Assembly: GCF_014203395.1 (NCBI RefSeq)
Contig: NZ_JACHIW010000002.1
Location: 1,674,001-1,738,000, forward strand
DNA length: 64,000 nucleotides
Direction of reading: 5' to 3'
Source: Saccharopolyspora phatthalungensis
GTDB taxonomy: Bacteria; Actinomycetota; Actinomycetes; Mycobacteriales; Pseudonocardiaceae
In this document: positions 18,585-27,182 of the stretch, one piece after another
Layout of the letters: every line of letters starts with the position of its first letter
Position numbering within the stretch: position 1 is the first letter of the stretch
Position numbers and translations under genes: made by a program
Notes under the pieces: generated by a model
Told to the model about the DNA's origin: nothing
The model's database searches: none
Seen by the model: the letters and a program-made list of their open reading frames with translations, nothing else

Positions 18585-18879
18585 TTATGGAATAGTTTCT
18601 GCGCGAAAGGCGGGTTCCGCTTGACGAGTGGTCAGGTCGTCAAGCACCTGGCCATCTACTAGGAGGTTCGTCTGGTCGCAGGAGAGCTGCCCAAGGAAGC
18701 ACAACGAAGAAGTGATACACCCTTTCCAGGACCGTATTTCCATCGTCAACCACTTCCAGCGCCGAGGCTGGGGGCAGATGGGCGCCATACTCCTCCAGAT
18801 GCCCGACCGCTGTTGGGATGTATCGCTGGCGAATGCTACACAGGTTGCCGTCCGTCGGGGTGCGCTTTGCGCCAGCCAA
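18585..18879 (-). pseudogene. Possible frameshifted ORF upstream of the triad
   Basis: Two overlapping minus-strand frames look protein-like in complementary halves. The upstream part reads RQRYIPTAVGHLEEYG followed by VVDDGNTVLERVYHFF. After a shift near 18710 another frame reads LCFLGQLSCDQTNLL and VDGQVLDDLTTRQAEPAF before a stop at 18585. Joined, they would make a protein of about 95 residues ending just before the vWA gene. I do not recognise it. It could be a decayed member of the triad operon, or chance. The stretch 18880-19039 shows nothing. Confidence 0.3.
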
Positions 18880-19039
18880 GGTTCAAACTTTTGAGTTGAT
18901 CAACTGGTCACCATGCGGCAAGCCCGCTCAACCGCTGGCAATGACGGTGCGGTCCTGGGCAACCCGGACCGTGCGTCGGGTTGCGCGGTGATCTATGCAG
19001 GGGCGAACCGCGCAGTTAGGCAGAATCACCTCGTGCGGC

Positions 19040-19627
19040 TTAGTTTGGTGTGACGACGCGTCGGACGCTGTCGCGGAGCAGGGTTCGGCGCTGTTCGTGC
19101 ATTTCCGGGGGTTCTTGGTCGGTGGCGGCGTAGACGTTGCTGACCGGTGACCATGCCATGGACATCGCGATCACCATGGCCATCAGGTCGAACGGGTCCC
19201 CGGCCCGGACGATCCCCGCGGCTTGCGCCTCGGCGATGGCGCGCAGTTTTGCATCGTCGAGACGATCGGCATCGTCAACGAGGTGACCGGCCGGGCGTCG
19301 TTCCAGGCGCGCCCAGGTGGCCAGCCGGATGAGGTCTGGGCGGCGGAGGTATTCGTCGTACAAACGCACGGCCCAGTCCGCGAGATCGGTGGCATCGATC
19401 GGGACGACGGTCATGATCCGCTCCAGAGCGCCGAAGAAGATCGCGTCGAACAACCCTTCCTTGCTACCGAAATAGCCGTAGAGCTGAGCCTTGTTGGTGC
19501 GGGCCGCGGCCACGATGCGTTCGACGCGCGCCCCGGCGATCCCGTGCTCGGCGAACTCCCGCGTTGCCACGTCCAGGATGCGCTGCCGCGTCGCGGCGCC
19601 ACGCGAGGTCAGCGGTTTGTCGGCCAT
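19040..19627 (-). CDS. TetR-family repressor
   Basis: The product is 195 residues from the ATG at 19627. The N-terminal TetR helix-turn-helix is TRQRILDVATREFAEHG, then VERIVAAARTNKAQLYGYFGSKEGLFDA. The C-terminal effector domain matches no particular ligand. It is divergent from the zinc alcohol dehydrogenase gene, and the 99-base intergenic region contains two AGACCG/CAGTCTGT-type palindromes, so it almost certainly represses itself and the dehydrogenase. The longer reading from 19750 would run through these operators and is rejected. Confidence 0.92.
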   Translation of the reverse strand: MADKPLTSRGAATRQRILDVATREFAEHGIAGARVERIVAAARTNKAQLYGYFGSKEGLFDAIFFGALERIMTVVPIDATDLADWAVRLYDEYLRRPDLIRLATWARLERRPAGHLVDDADRLDDAKLRAIAEAQAAGIVRAGDPFDLMAMVIAMSMAWSPVSNVYAATDQEPPEMHEQRRTLLRDSVRRVVTPN

Positions 19628-19644
19628 GCCGAGCACGATAACAA

Positions 19645-19712
19645 CAGACCAGTCGGTTTGCCTGACCGGTCGTTCCTCGGCTAGCCTGCAAATAGACCGA
19701 ACAGTCTGTTTA
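19645..19712. promoter_or_regulatory. Paired TetR operators
   Basis: Two related sites lie in the divergent promoter: AGACCAGTCGGTTT near 19645-19658 and AGACCGAACAGTCTGT near 19694-19709. The second is a near-perfect palindrome. Their spacing between two divergent starts is typical of TetR autoregulation. Confidence 0.65.
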
Positions 19713-19726
19713 TCTCGGGAGGAAGC

Positions 19727-20770
19727 ATGAGGACCACCGTGGGCTGGCAAGCCGTCCGCGCCGGGAACACGCTGCGCCGGGTGTCGCTCGAACGCCGGGA
19801 ACTACGGGGCGACGACGTCGCCGTGCGCGTGGACTATTGCGGCGTCTGCCATAGCGACTTACACGCCGTCCGCGCCCACACCGACAACGACGATGCGCCG
19901 TTGGTACCGGGCCACGAGTTCACGGGCGTGGTAACCGATATCGGGCGCGAGGTCGCCCGATTCGCCATCGGCGACACCGTCGCGGTCGGCAACATCGTCG
20001 ACTCCTGCGGTACGTGCGCCATGTGCCGACAGGGGCAGGAAAACTTCTGCTACGAGTTTCCGACCCTGACCTACAGCGGCACCGACCGCCACGACGGATC
20101 CACCACGCTGGGCGGCTACTCGCGCGAGTACATCGTGCGCGACCAGTTCGCCTACCCGCTGCCCACCGGACTCGATCCCGCAGCCGCGGCTCCTCTTTTG
20201 TGCGCGGGGATCACCGTCTGGGAGCCACTTCAGGCACTCGGTGTCGGCCCGGGTAGCCGTGTCGCGGTGGCCGGACTCGGCGGTCTCGGACACCTCGCGG
20301 TCAAACTCGCCGTCGCACTCGGCGCCGACACCACGGTCATCAGTCGATCGACCGACAAAGCCGATGACGCCCGCCGCCTCGGCGCTCACGACCTGATCGT
20401 GTCCACGGACGAACAGCAGATGACCGCATCCCGAGACCGGTTCGACGTCGTCATCGACACCATTGCCGTACCGCACGACATCGACCCCTACCTGCGGCTC
20501 GTCGCCCTGGACGGAACACTCAGCCACCTCGGGCACCTTGGCCCCGTCACGGTACAGACCACCGACCTGCTAGTAGGGCGAAAGAAACTCAGCTCCGCGG
20601 GCAGCGGCGGCCGACCCGCGACCGCCGCCATGCTCGATTTCTGCGCCAAGCACAACGTCACCGCCGACATCGAAATCGTGCCTTCCAAGCACATCAACGA
20701 AACTCTCGAACGCCTGGAGCGCAACGACGTTCGCTACCGCTTCGTGCTGGACATGTCCGACCTGTCGTAA
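19727..20770 (+). CDS. Zinc-dependent alcohol dehydrogenase (cinnamyl/YahK-like)
   Basis: The 347-residue medium-chain dehydrogenase has catalytic zinc ligands Cys38 (DYCGVCHSD) and His63-Glu64 (PGHEFTG). It also has the structural zinc set in CGTCAMCRQGQENFC and the nucleotide-binding GLGGLGH motif. The CGVCHSD...DLH pattern and length place it in the CAD/YahK group that reduces aldehydes with NADPH. AGGAAG precedes the ATG. It is the sole target evident for the divergent TetR regulator, suggesting induction by an aldehyde or alcohol. The 3' end lies next to a palindromic repeat now split by an IS element. Confidence 0.93.
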   Translation: MRTTVGWQAVRAGNTLRRVSLERRELRGDDVAVRVDYCGVCHSDLHAVRAHTDNDDAPLVPGHEFTGVVTDIGREVARFAIGDTVAVGNIVDSCGTCAMCRQGQENFCYEFPTLTYSGTDRHDGSTTLGGYSREYIVRDQFAYPLPTGLDPAAAAPLLCAGITVWEPLQALGVGPGSRVAVAGLGGLGHLAVKLAVALGADTTVISRSTDKADDARRLGAHDLIVSTDEQQMTASRDRFDVVIDTIAVPHDIDPYLRLVALDGTLSHLGHLGPVTVQTTDLLVGRKKLSSAGSGGRPATAAMLDFCAKHNVTADIEIVPSKHINETLERLERNDVRYRFVLDMSDLS

Positions 20771-20804
20771 ACCGCTGCTGCTTTCAGGGTTGGCGATTTC
20801 AATG

Positions 20805-21926
20805 ACCTTTTTCCATCCTGATCCTTGCAGGTCAGGGGGCGTTGACGTGGGTGGTGAGGTGTGAGTGGGCTGGTCGGAGTCATGATCATCGGGATTGATC
20901 ATCTGACACTGTCCCCACGGCCCACGGCAGGGTGATCATGATCACTGCCGGGGAAGACGAAAAAGATGGCCCTCGGCGGGTTCGATTGGTTCGTGACTAC
21001 ACAAAAAAACCTCGCCGAGGGCGCAGCGCCCATTATCTACCAGGTCCAGCTTCCGGTCTCCACCCGCACGCTTCAGGTGGTCAGTGACCTGATTTCCGCT
21101 CGCCGCAAGAAGATCGGTTCCCGCTGGCGCAAGGCACCCCCGGGTAAGCAGGCGATCATCGCGCTGGCGGTGCTGCGTCACGACCAGCGGCTGCTGGATT
21201 TGGCCGGGGGCAACGGCGTCTCGGCCTCCACGATTCGCCGGTGGGTCCTGGAGGTCATCGACCTGCTGGCCGCCCGCGCCCCGCGCCTGGACCGGGTGCT
21301 GGCCACCACCGCCCGCACCGGGGGCGAGGTGGTCCTGCTGGATGGCACCCTGATCCCGACCCACCGGCGCAGCGGTCACGACAACCGGCGCTACTACAGC
21401 GGCAAACACAAACGCCACGGGCTGCTGTTTCTCGCTCTCACCGACGACGCGGGCAATCTGCTGTGGCTCTCGGCCGCGACCCCGGGCCGGGCCTCGGAGG
21501 TCACCACCGCCCGCCACGCCAAACTCACCACCAAACTCCGCGACGCCGGCCTGGGCGCGATGTGCGACCTGGGATTCACCGGACTGGAAGACGACCCCAC
21601 CCAGCCCGTGATCATCATCGGCCGCCGTGCCGCCCGCGCCCGGCCCCTCACCGACGCCGAGAAACAGGCCAACCAACTCCTCGCCCGCGAACGCGCCGCC
21701 GGTGAACATGGCTTCGCCGACCTGAAAAACTGGCGCATTCTCACCCGGCTACGCATGCACACCCGCCACGCCACCCGCCTGCTGCGTGCCCTGCTGGTGC
21801 TGACCAACCTGGAAATCACCCGCTGACACATGGCCACCGCAAACGATCATGGCCCTTCACCAGCCCACTCACACCCCACCCCCTCTGTCCACCCCCCATC
21901 ACCAGCCCAAACAGGATGGAAAACGC
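20805..21926 (+). mobile_element. Insertion sequence with DDE transposase (IS5-like), about 1.1 kb
   Basis: The element contains one transposase gene. The ends are inverted repeats: TTTTCCATCCTG lies near both termini (20809-20820 and, inverted, 21912-21923). A longer subterminal inverted repeat of GGTGTGAGTGGGCTGGT is perfect at 20858-20874 and 21859-21875. The flanks share TCAATG (20799-20804 and 21927-21932), which looks like the target duplication inside a pre-existing palindrome. The exact end bases are uncertain by one or two positions. Confidence 0.8.
20966..21826 (+). CDS. IS transposase, DDE superfamily (DDE_Tnp_4-like)
   Basis: The 286-residue transposase has an N-terminal helix-turn-helix (VSASTIRRWVLEVIDLL) and a DDE catalytic core. 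The first Asp is in LLDGTLIPT, followed by YYSGKHKRHGLLF, then an Asp/Gly region at CDLGFTGLED, and the Glu is in GEHGFADLKNWRI. The YYSGKHK and E-x-x-F-x-x-L-K motifs are those of IS5-group (HARBI-like) enzymes. The frame is intact and ends within the element, so the IS may be active. It begins in the middle of the left end, with no overlap to host genes. Confidence 0.93.
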   Translation: MALGGFDWFVTTQKNLAEGAAPIIYQVQLPVSTRTLQVVSDLISARRKKIGSRWRKAPPGKQAIIALAVLRHDQRLLDLAGGNGVSASTIRRWVLEVIDLLAARAPRLDRVLATTARTGGEVVLLDGTLIPTHRRSGHDNRRYYSGKHKRHGLLFLALTDDAGNLLWLSAATPGRASEVTTARHAKLTTKLRDAGLGAMCDLGFTGLEDDPTQPVIIIGRRAARARPLTDAEKQANQLLARERAAGEHGFADLKNWRILTRLRMHTRHATRLLRALLVLTNLEITR

Positions 21927-21972
21927 TCAATGGAAATCAACGCGCTGATTTCCATTGAAATCGCCCGGACGG

Positions 21973-22905
21973 TCACTCACGTAGGTCCGGGATCTCGACG
22001 AGACGGGCCGCCTCCCGCAGGGCCGCCATCGTCCTGGCGACGGCGGGAACCCTCGACAACCCGGTCGTCGTCACCGCCGTCACCACCCGCACGGAGCGGG
22101 GGTGAAGCCGTCGCACCACCAATCCCGCCTCCGCACGTGCCGCGGCGAGCATCAGCTCGGGCAGCAAGGCCACGCCCAAGCCGGCCGCGGCCAGCGCCTG
22201 CAGGGCGGCGTAATCGTCGGTCTCAAAGGCGATGTCCGGGTCGAATCCGACTGCGCGGCAGGCGTCGACCAGGTTGCTCCGGCAGTCGGGGCACCCGGCG
22301 ATCCAGCGGGAGCCGGCCAGATCGGCAAGTTCGACGACGGCTTCGCCGGCAGCCGAATGGCCGACCGGCAGCGCGACGTGCACTGCCTCCTCCAGCAGTG
22401 GTGTCGCCGTCTCGTCCGGGCCCTGGCCCGGCGGCGCGCCGGTTCCCGCCATCTCGTAGTGATAGACGACCGCGATGTCGACCTCGCCGCGGCGGAGCAG
22501 TTCATAGGCGCCCCGGGGCTCGGTCTCGGTCAGGGTGAACGACAGCCCCTCATGCCGTGCGGTCAGCGTCCCGAGCGCCCGCGGCAACACCATCGAGGCT
22601 CCGCTGGGAAAACAGGCGAGCCGGACCCGCCCGGCGCGCAAGCCTGCCACCGCCTCAACCTCCGACTCGGCACGCGCCACGAGATCGAGGATCTGTTCGC
22701 CGTGGCGAAGCAGCACCTCACCAGCGTCAGTCAGCCCGACGCGCGCCTTCGAGCGGACCACGATAGGAGTCCGCAACGCGCGCTCAAGGCCCTGGACCTG
22801 CTGGGTCACCGCCGGCTGCGAATACCCGAGGGAGCGCGCCGCGGCCGAGAGGCTGCCCTCTGCCGCGATCGCCGCCAGCACCCGGAAGTGTTTCAGCTCC
22901 AACAC
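21973..22905 (-). CDS. LysR-family transcriptional regulator
   Basis: The 310-residue LysR protein has the N-terminal winged helix ([20 protein letters not shown], then [14 protein letters not shown]) at residues 1-65 and a substrate-binding-protein-like effector domain ([10 protein letters not shown], and [14 protein letters not shown]). The effector domain contains [13 protein letters not shown], a closely spaced Cys pair seen in a subgroup of actinobacterial LysR proteins. It is divergent from the cysteine desulfhydrase gene, and a perfect ATAAGC-CTG-GCTTAT palindrome lies in the shared promoter. Control of that gene, perhaps in response to cysteine or sulfide, is inferred. The start is GTG at 22905. 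Confidence 0.92.
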   Translation of the reverse strand: MLELKHFRVLAAIAAEGSLSAAARSLGYSQPAVTQQVQGLERALRTPIVVRSKARVGLTDAGEVLLRHGEQILDLVARAESEVEAVAGLRAGRVRLACFPSGASMVLPRALGTLTARHEGLSFTLTETEPRGAYELLRRGEVDIAVVYHYEMAGTGAPPGQGPDETATPLLEEAVHVALPVGHSAAGEAVVELADLAGSRWIAGCPDCRSNLVDACRAVGFDPDIAFETDDYAALQALAAAGLGVALLPELMLAAARAEAGLVVRRLHPRSVRVVTAVTTTGLSRVPAVARTMAALREAARLVEIPDLRE

Positions 22906-22915
22906 GGCACCCAGT

Positions 22916-22930
22916 ATAAGCCTGGCTTAT
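22916..22930. promoter_or_regulatory. LysR-type operator palindrome
   Basis: ATAAGC, three bases and GCTTAT form a perfect inverted repeat 11 bases upstream of the LysR start and about 90 bases before the desulfhydrase start. It matches the T-N11-A layout of LysR recognition sites. Confidence 0.7.
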
Positions 22931-23020
22931 GAGACTCCGAATATTTTTGCCGTTGACCAATGGCTCGCGGCGGTCGAGCCTGGACAGCGACCCAGATCAG
23001 CCGAGCAGACGGGGACCGAA

Positions 23021-24121
23021 ATGGACCGGGCAGGAGCCGCCGCACAAGTCCTGGACCCGGGTCTGGACCGGCGCTGGGTCGCGGAGGCGATCCGCAAGAT
23101 CGAGGCCGACACCAACCGCAGCGCCGATACCCACCTCCATGTGTTCCCGCTGCCGTCGTCCTGGAGCATCGACCTGTATCTCAAGGATGAGTCGGTGCAT
23201 CCCACCGGCTCGCTCAAGCACCGCCTCGCCCGGTCCCTTTTCCTCTACGGCCTGGTCAACGGCGACATCACCGAGGGCACGACTCTCGTCGACGCCACCA
23301 GCGGCTCGACCGCCATCTCGGAAGCCTGGTTCGCCCGGATGCTCGGACTGGACTTCGTGGCCGTCGTACCCAGGGCGACCAGCCGTGCCAAGCTGGAGCT
23401 GATCGAACGCTCCGGCGGCAGCTGTCACCTGGTGGACCGCCCGGGCGAGATCTACGCCGAGGCCGAACGTCTCGGCGCCCTACCCGGCCACCACTACCTC
23501 GACCAGTTCGGCCGGGCTTCCGTCGTCACCGACTGGCGCGGCAACAACAACATCGCCGCCTCGATCTTCGATCAGCTGACCATGGAACGGCATCCGGTTC
23601 CCGCCTGGATCGTGGTCGGGGCCGGAACCGGCGGCACCAGCGCGACAATCGGCCGGTACTGCCGGTACCGGCAGGTGGCCACCCGCCTAGCGGTCGTCGA
23701 CCCCGAGGGATCGGTGTTTCACCGGGCCTGGCGCGAGGGCAGCCGCGACGTCACCGGCATCGGCTCGAACATCGAGGGCATCGGCCGGCCCCGGGTCGAA
23801 CCATCCTTCGTGCCGTCGGTGATCGACGAGATGCTGGTGGTGCCCGACGGCGCGACGGTCGCCGCGATGCGCGTCGTGGAACGCCTGACCGGGCGCCGCG
23901 TTGGAGCCTCGACCGGCACCAACATCGTCGGCGCGCTCGAACTCGCGTCTCGCATGCGCGCGGCCGGGCAGACCGGAAGCATCGTCACGCTCATTTGCGA
24001 CGACGGACAGCGCTACACCGACACCTACTGGAACGACGAGTGGGTCCGTTCCCGTGGCTGGGATTTCACGCCCTATCTAACGCACCTTGAGTCGCTCACG
24101 AGGGACGGCGGTCCCGCGTAG
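23021..24121 (+). CDS. cds1: L-cysteine desulfhydrase, PLP-dependent cysteine synthase family
   Basis: The product is 366 residues from the ATG at 23021. It closely follows the pattern of mycobacterial Cds1 (Rv3684): [33 protein letters not shown] with the PLP lysine Lys66, [23 protein letters not shown], then [16 protein letters not shown] for the phosphate and [13 protein letters not shown]. Cds1 degrades L-cysteine to pyruvate, ammonia and sulfide. The frame is open further upstream, but the sequence before the ATG is antisense LysR. Directly after the stop lies a truncated RidA gene in the same frame. RidA removes the 2-aminoacrylate made by such beta-eliminations, so the pair is functionally coherent. 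Confidence 0.9.
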   Translation: MDRAGAAAQVLDPGLDRRWVAEAIRKIEADTNRSADTHLHVFPLPSSWSIDLYLKDESVHPTGSLKHRLARSLFLYGLVNGDITEGTTLVDATSGSTAISEAWFARMLGLDFVAVVPRATSRAKLELIERSGGSCHLVDRPGEIYAEAERLGALPGHHYLDQFGRASVVTDWRGNNNIAASIFDQLTMERHPVPAWIVVGAGTGGTSATIGRYCRYRQVATRLAVVDPEGSVFHRAWREGSRDVTGIGSNIEGIGRPRVEPSFVPSVIDEMLVVPDGATVAAMRVVERLTGRRVGASTGTNIVGALELASRMRAAGQTGSIVTLICDDGQRYTDTYWNDEWVRSRGWDFTPYLTHLESLTRDGGPA

Positions 24122-24328
24122 CCGACCAACAACCGGTCGAGCCAAGCACCGCGCAGCAGCCTCGTCGACTGGACACCCGACAAGATGCCCCTGTTCACGG
24201 CGGGGGCCGCCCGGGCCGCCGAAAAGCTGGGCGTCACCCTGCTGCCCCCGCTGACCGGGATCGGCGTCGCCGCACTGGCCGAGCCCGACATTCTGGTCGA
24301 GATCGAGGCCACCGCGGTCATCGAGTAA
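24122..24328 (+). pseudogene. RidA/YjgF-family C-terminal remnant
   Basis: In the same frame as the desulfhydrase stop, translation continues as WTPDKMPLFTAGAARAAEKL, LPPLTGIGVAALAEPD and LVEIEATAVIE, ending at 24328. The last part is the conserved C-terminal strand of Rid proteins (VxVAALxxPDxLVEIEAxAV). Only about 55 of the usual 130-150 residues remain, and the N-terminal Rid strands are absent, so this is a 5'-truncated relic. An ATG at 24185 could still give a 47-residue peptide. Its position just after cds1 suggests an original cds1-ridA operon damaged by deletion. Confidence 0.6.
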
Positions 24329-24418
24329 ATGCACAACGAGCCAACACCGGCCCGGCAGCCGCCGATCTGAACAGCGTCCCCAGGGGCTTATCCGCTCCGG
24401 GGACCACGTGCAGCCGGA

Positions 24419-24700
24419 TTACTCCGACGCCGTACCGCCGGCGCGCTGTGCGAGCGCGACACCCGCACCGATCGCCGCAGCCACCGGCCACTCGATCACC
24501 GAAAACGCGGTCAGCGCTCCAAGACCACCGTAGAAGGCCAGCATCTGGCCCGATGGGAGATACCCCCGAACGGTTTCGGCCGCGCCAGAAAGATCATCTC
24601 GCGTCGGGATGACGTGATCGGGTCGGTGGAACTCCGCCGTAACACCGGGGAAGTTCACCGTCGTCCCCTCGGTACCTGCCTTCCGCTGTTTAGTAGCCAT
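24419..24700 (-). CDS. Small membrane protein of unknown function
   Basis: The product is 93 residues from the ATG at 24700, with a very strong GGGGGAGGGG ribosome binding site. The N-terminal half is polar (ATKQRKAGTEGTTVNFPG, EFHRPDHVIPTRDDLSGA). The second half has two short hydrophobic segments, MLAFYGGLGALTAFSVI and PVAAAIGAGVALAQRA. I recognise no named family. It is divergent from the NmrA-type gene across 284 bases in which I see no other gene. Confidence 0.7.
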   Translation of the reverse strand: MATKQRKAGTEGTTVNFPGVTAEFHRPDHVIPTRDDLSGAAETVRGYLPSGQMLAFYGGLGALTAFSVIEWPVAAAIGAGVALAQRAGGTASE

Positions 24701-24984
24701 TGCCCCTCCCCCGCACGCAACCACATGGGCAGCCGTGCATCGGCGTCGAAATCGCCGAAGCCAGACCGGCTGAACAACACGAGTTTACCCCTAGGTACAA
24801 CAAGAACACACCGCGGCGGGACGATGGCGAACGTCTGTCCCGTAAGCAACAAGCGGGTACTGGCGGCGCGCATCGGCATGCGAGCCACCCCGCCGACTTG
24901 GGGCTGCAAGACATGGGGCGAAAGTCCCTTTTCTTGCAATGCGACGGTTCTACGGTGGCCGGAGCTGCGCAGGAAGGAACCGCA

Positions 24985-25920
24985 ATGGCAGACAGCGAAA
25001 ACATTCTCGTCACCGGCGCCGGGGGCGGCGTCGGTGGAGTCGGCCGCACCGTCACCACACTTCTGCTCGCGCACGATCTGCCGGTGCGGGCGCTGGTGCG
25101 TCACGACGACCACCGCGCACAGGAGCTGCGCACTCTCGGTGCGCAAGTTGTCGTGGGTGACCTTACCCGCCCCGACGATGTAGCCGCCGCGATGGACGGT
25201 TCCCGCCGGATGTTCTTCAGCATGAGCGTCTCGCCTGACTACCTGGAGGCGGCCACGACGGTGGCGACGGTGGCCAGCGCGACCGGGTCCCTCGACGCCG
25301 TGGTCAGCATCTCGCAGATGACGGTGTCGCAGATGACCGCGATCAGCACCGAAGAGTCCCACCAGCAACGGCTGCACTGGCTGTCCGAGCAGGTCCTCAA
25401 TTGGTCCGGCCTTCCGCTGGTGCATATGCGACCCACGATCTTCCTGGACAACCCGCTGTTCACCACACTGGCCGCGCAATCCATCGCCGACAGCGGAACC
25501 ATCCGGCTGCCCTTCGGCACCGGCCGCACCTCGCCAGTGGCGGCGAAGGACGTCGCTCGCGTCGTCGCGGCCGTCCTGCGCAACCCGACGCCGCACCTCG
25601 GGAAGGTCTGCGAACTGACCGGGCCGCGGTCCCAGGACATGAACGGTGTCGCCGCAGAATACTCGCGCGCACTGGGCAAACCGGTGTCCTATGTGGACGT
25701 CCCGGTCGATACGTGGACCGACCAGGTGCTCTCGCGCGCGGGACTTCCGCCGCACACCCAGGAACACATCGCTACCATGACCCGCCTGCACCGCGAGAAC
25801 CGCTACGACCGATTCACCCAGGACATTGAAAAGATCACCGGTGAACCCGCGCAGTCCGTCGAGGAATTCGTCGCCGAACGAGCCGACCTATTCGCCCCGC
25901 GAGCACCTGAACAACAGTGA
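24985..25920 (+). CDS. NmrA-type NAD(P)-binding reductase/epimerase-like protein
   Basis: This is a 311-residue atypical short-chain dehydrogenase. ILVTGAGGGVGGVGRTV is the Rossmann glycine motif with an inserted glycine-rich stretch. It is followed by LVRHDDHRAQEL (the Arg suits NADP), a VVVGDLTRPDDV loop, HMRPTIFLDN in place of the catalytic YxxxK, and a C-terminal helical region. The missing Tyr-Lys pair and the length are as in NmrA/azoreductase-like members, which act as redox sensors or quinone/azo reductases. AGGAAGGA lies seven bases before the ATG at 24985. It appears monocistronic. Confidence 0.88.
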   Translation: MADSENILVTGAGGGVGGVGRTVTTLLLAHDLPVRALVRHDDHRAQELRTLGAQVVVGDLTRPDDVAAAMDGSRRMFFSMSVSPDYLEAATTVATVASATGSLDAVVSISQMTVSQMTAISTEESHQQRLHWLSEQVLNWSGLPLVHMRPTIFLDNPLFTTLAAQSIADSGTIRLPFGTGRTSPVAAKDVARVVAAVLRNPTPHLGKVCELTGPRSQDMNGVAAEYSRALGKPVSYVDVPVDTWTDQVLSRAGLPPHTQEHIATMTRLHRENRYDRFTQDIEKITGEPAQSVEEFVAERADLFAPRAPEQQ

Positions 25921-26104
25921 GCTGTTCCCTGTCGGTCACCGAACGCGACGGCGTCAGCGCCAACCGTCGCTCGCGCGCCTGGCGATCACTCGAACGTGCG
26001 TTCAATTCGACGGGAGCCCTTAAGATGCGGAGGCGAACGCTCGCGACGCCGCCGCAGCGTTGGCCCTCCGTTGGCGGCCCACATGATTGGTGCGATGGGT
26101 GGAG

Positions 26105-26584
26105 ATGCACGAGCAGACCACGTCAGGCCTCCGTACGGCCGAGCGAGTCGGGGATCTGCTCACCTCCTGGGTCGACCGGCTTCCCCCGCGGCTGCGCCGG
26201 ATCCTCCCCCGCGACCTCGTCGGCTTCGCGATCCTGGGCGCTTTCACCTTCCCGATCGACCTCGCCATCCTGGCGTCGTTGCGCACCTGGACCCGGCTGC
26301 CACTGGCGGTCTCGGTGGCCGTGGCCTACGCGCTCGCCTTCACGCTGAACTTCGTGCTCAACCGCACGGTCAACTTCCGTTCACATGCCCCGGTCGGCCG
26401 CCAGTTCCTCCGCTACGCGGTGGTGGTCGCCGCCGACTTCGCGCTGACGCTGGGTGTGACCACTGGCTTGTCCGCACTGGGAGTCGACTACCGACTCGCC
26501 AGACTACTCGCCGGCACCTGCGTCGCCCTGTTCACCTACGCCGCTTCTCGGTGGTGGGTCTTCCGGGACAACTCCCACCATTAG
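26105..26584 (+). CDS. GtrA family membrane protein
   Basis: The protein is about 159 residues with four hydrophobic helices (VGFAILGAFTFPIDLAIL, LAVSVAVAYALAFTLNFVL, YAVVVAADFALTLGVTTGL, LLAGTCVALFTYAASRWWVF). The NFVLNRTVNFR and SRWWVFRD motifs are characteristic of GtrA. Such proteins are thought to flip lipid-linked sugars or help cell-wall polysaccharide assembly. Starts at TTG 26087, GTG 26090, GTG 26099 or ATG 26105 are all possible; the ATG is listed. No glycosyltransferase partner is next to it, which is unusual for this family. Confidence 0.85.
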   Translation: MHEQTTSGLRTAERVGDLLTSWVDRLPPRLRRILPRDLVGFAILGAFTFPIDLAILASLRTWTRLPLAVSVAVAYALAFTLNFVLNRTVNFRSHAPVGRQFLRYAVVVAADFALTLGVTTGLSALGVDYRLARLLAGTCVALFTYAASRWWVFRDNSHH

Positions 26585-26866
26585 CGCACGATTTCAAGGG
26601 ACAGTCTGCTGCGTCTCAAGCCCGCTGCGGGAGCTGATAGCGAGTTCCGATCCGGCGATTGGCGCTTGCGCGCACGACCGGGTTGGACGAAAACCGCTGT
26701 TACGGTCGACACCGCTTTCCTGCTTCACGTCGAGTCGGTTCCCCGAAGGGGCGGTTGAGCGAGAATGTCAGAAGAAACCACGCAGTCCGTCATGGACACT
26801 TCCGGACCGTAAACGGGCAAACCCGGACCGCGCCGGAAAGCCATCAGCAATCCCTACATCCATCGT

Positions 26867-27049
26867 TTACAGCGCCGCCACTTCCGAGGAAGTCGGGTAG
26901 ATCGGCACCACGACCGCACCGATGCTCAGTACCGCGAAGTCCACCACTGCCCACGCCACGCTCGTCGGCCCCAGCGCAGCCACGCGGTCACCGGGCCGGA
27001 CGCCAGCGGCGATCGAAAGTGGCCCGACTTCGGGCCGGGTATGCCCCAC
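26867..27049 (-). pseudogene. Fragment of an acyl-CoA/AMP-dependent synthetase
   Basis: The translated piece reads GVRPGDRVAALGPTSVAW, VVDFAVLSIGAVVVPIYPTS, then quickly hits a stop after EVAAL. This is the conserved N-terminal segment of long-chain acyl-CoA synthetases (GVxxGDRVAxLxxxxxEW, GAVxVPIYxTSS). Everything after the PTSS motif is missing and the upstream residues do not match, so it is an isolated remnant of about 50 codons. The rest of the 598-base gap 26585-27182 shows no gene. Confidence 0.7.
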
Positions 27050-27182
27050 CTCTCAATAACCTGCCCGATCAGGCAGACATTCGTGAGCAGTACACATAGA
27101 TTGTGTCGTTCGGTGTTGTGCAGCCTGTCGGCATCTAGGCTCATCCGCACAACTTCGGCCCAACAACGAGACGGTCTTCCCA

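Larger units (their letters stand above)
20793..21965. repeat. 46-bp palindrome split by the IS element (dispersed palindrome copy 2)
   Basis: The left flank of the IS ends GGCGATTTCAATG, and the right flank continues with TCAATGGAAATCA, a 6-base loop, and TGATTTCCATTGAAATCGCC up to 21965. If the IS and one copy of TCAATG are removed, a perfect 20-base-arm palindrome results: GGCGATTTCAATGGAAATCA, ACGCGC and the exact complement. It stood between the convergent 3' ends of the dehydrogenase and the LysR gene, as a bidirectional terminator would. Confidence 0.75.

Noticed and set aside
22535..23020. N-terminal extension of the cysteine desulfhydrase frame
   Set aside because: It is the reverse complement of the LysR gene and unlike any desulfhydrase N-terminus; the ATG at 23021 fits family length.
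27081..27180. Cys-codon-rich short frame upstream of the cysteate synthase-like gene, considered as a second cysteine leader peptide
   Set aside because: It lacks the RRxVDL...SALCR pattern and a convincing promoter, and it runs into the gene in another frame.
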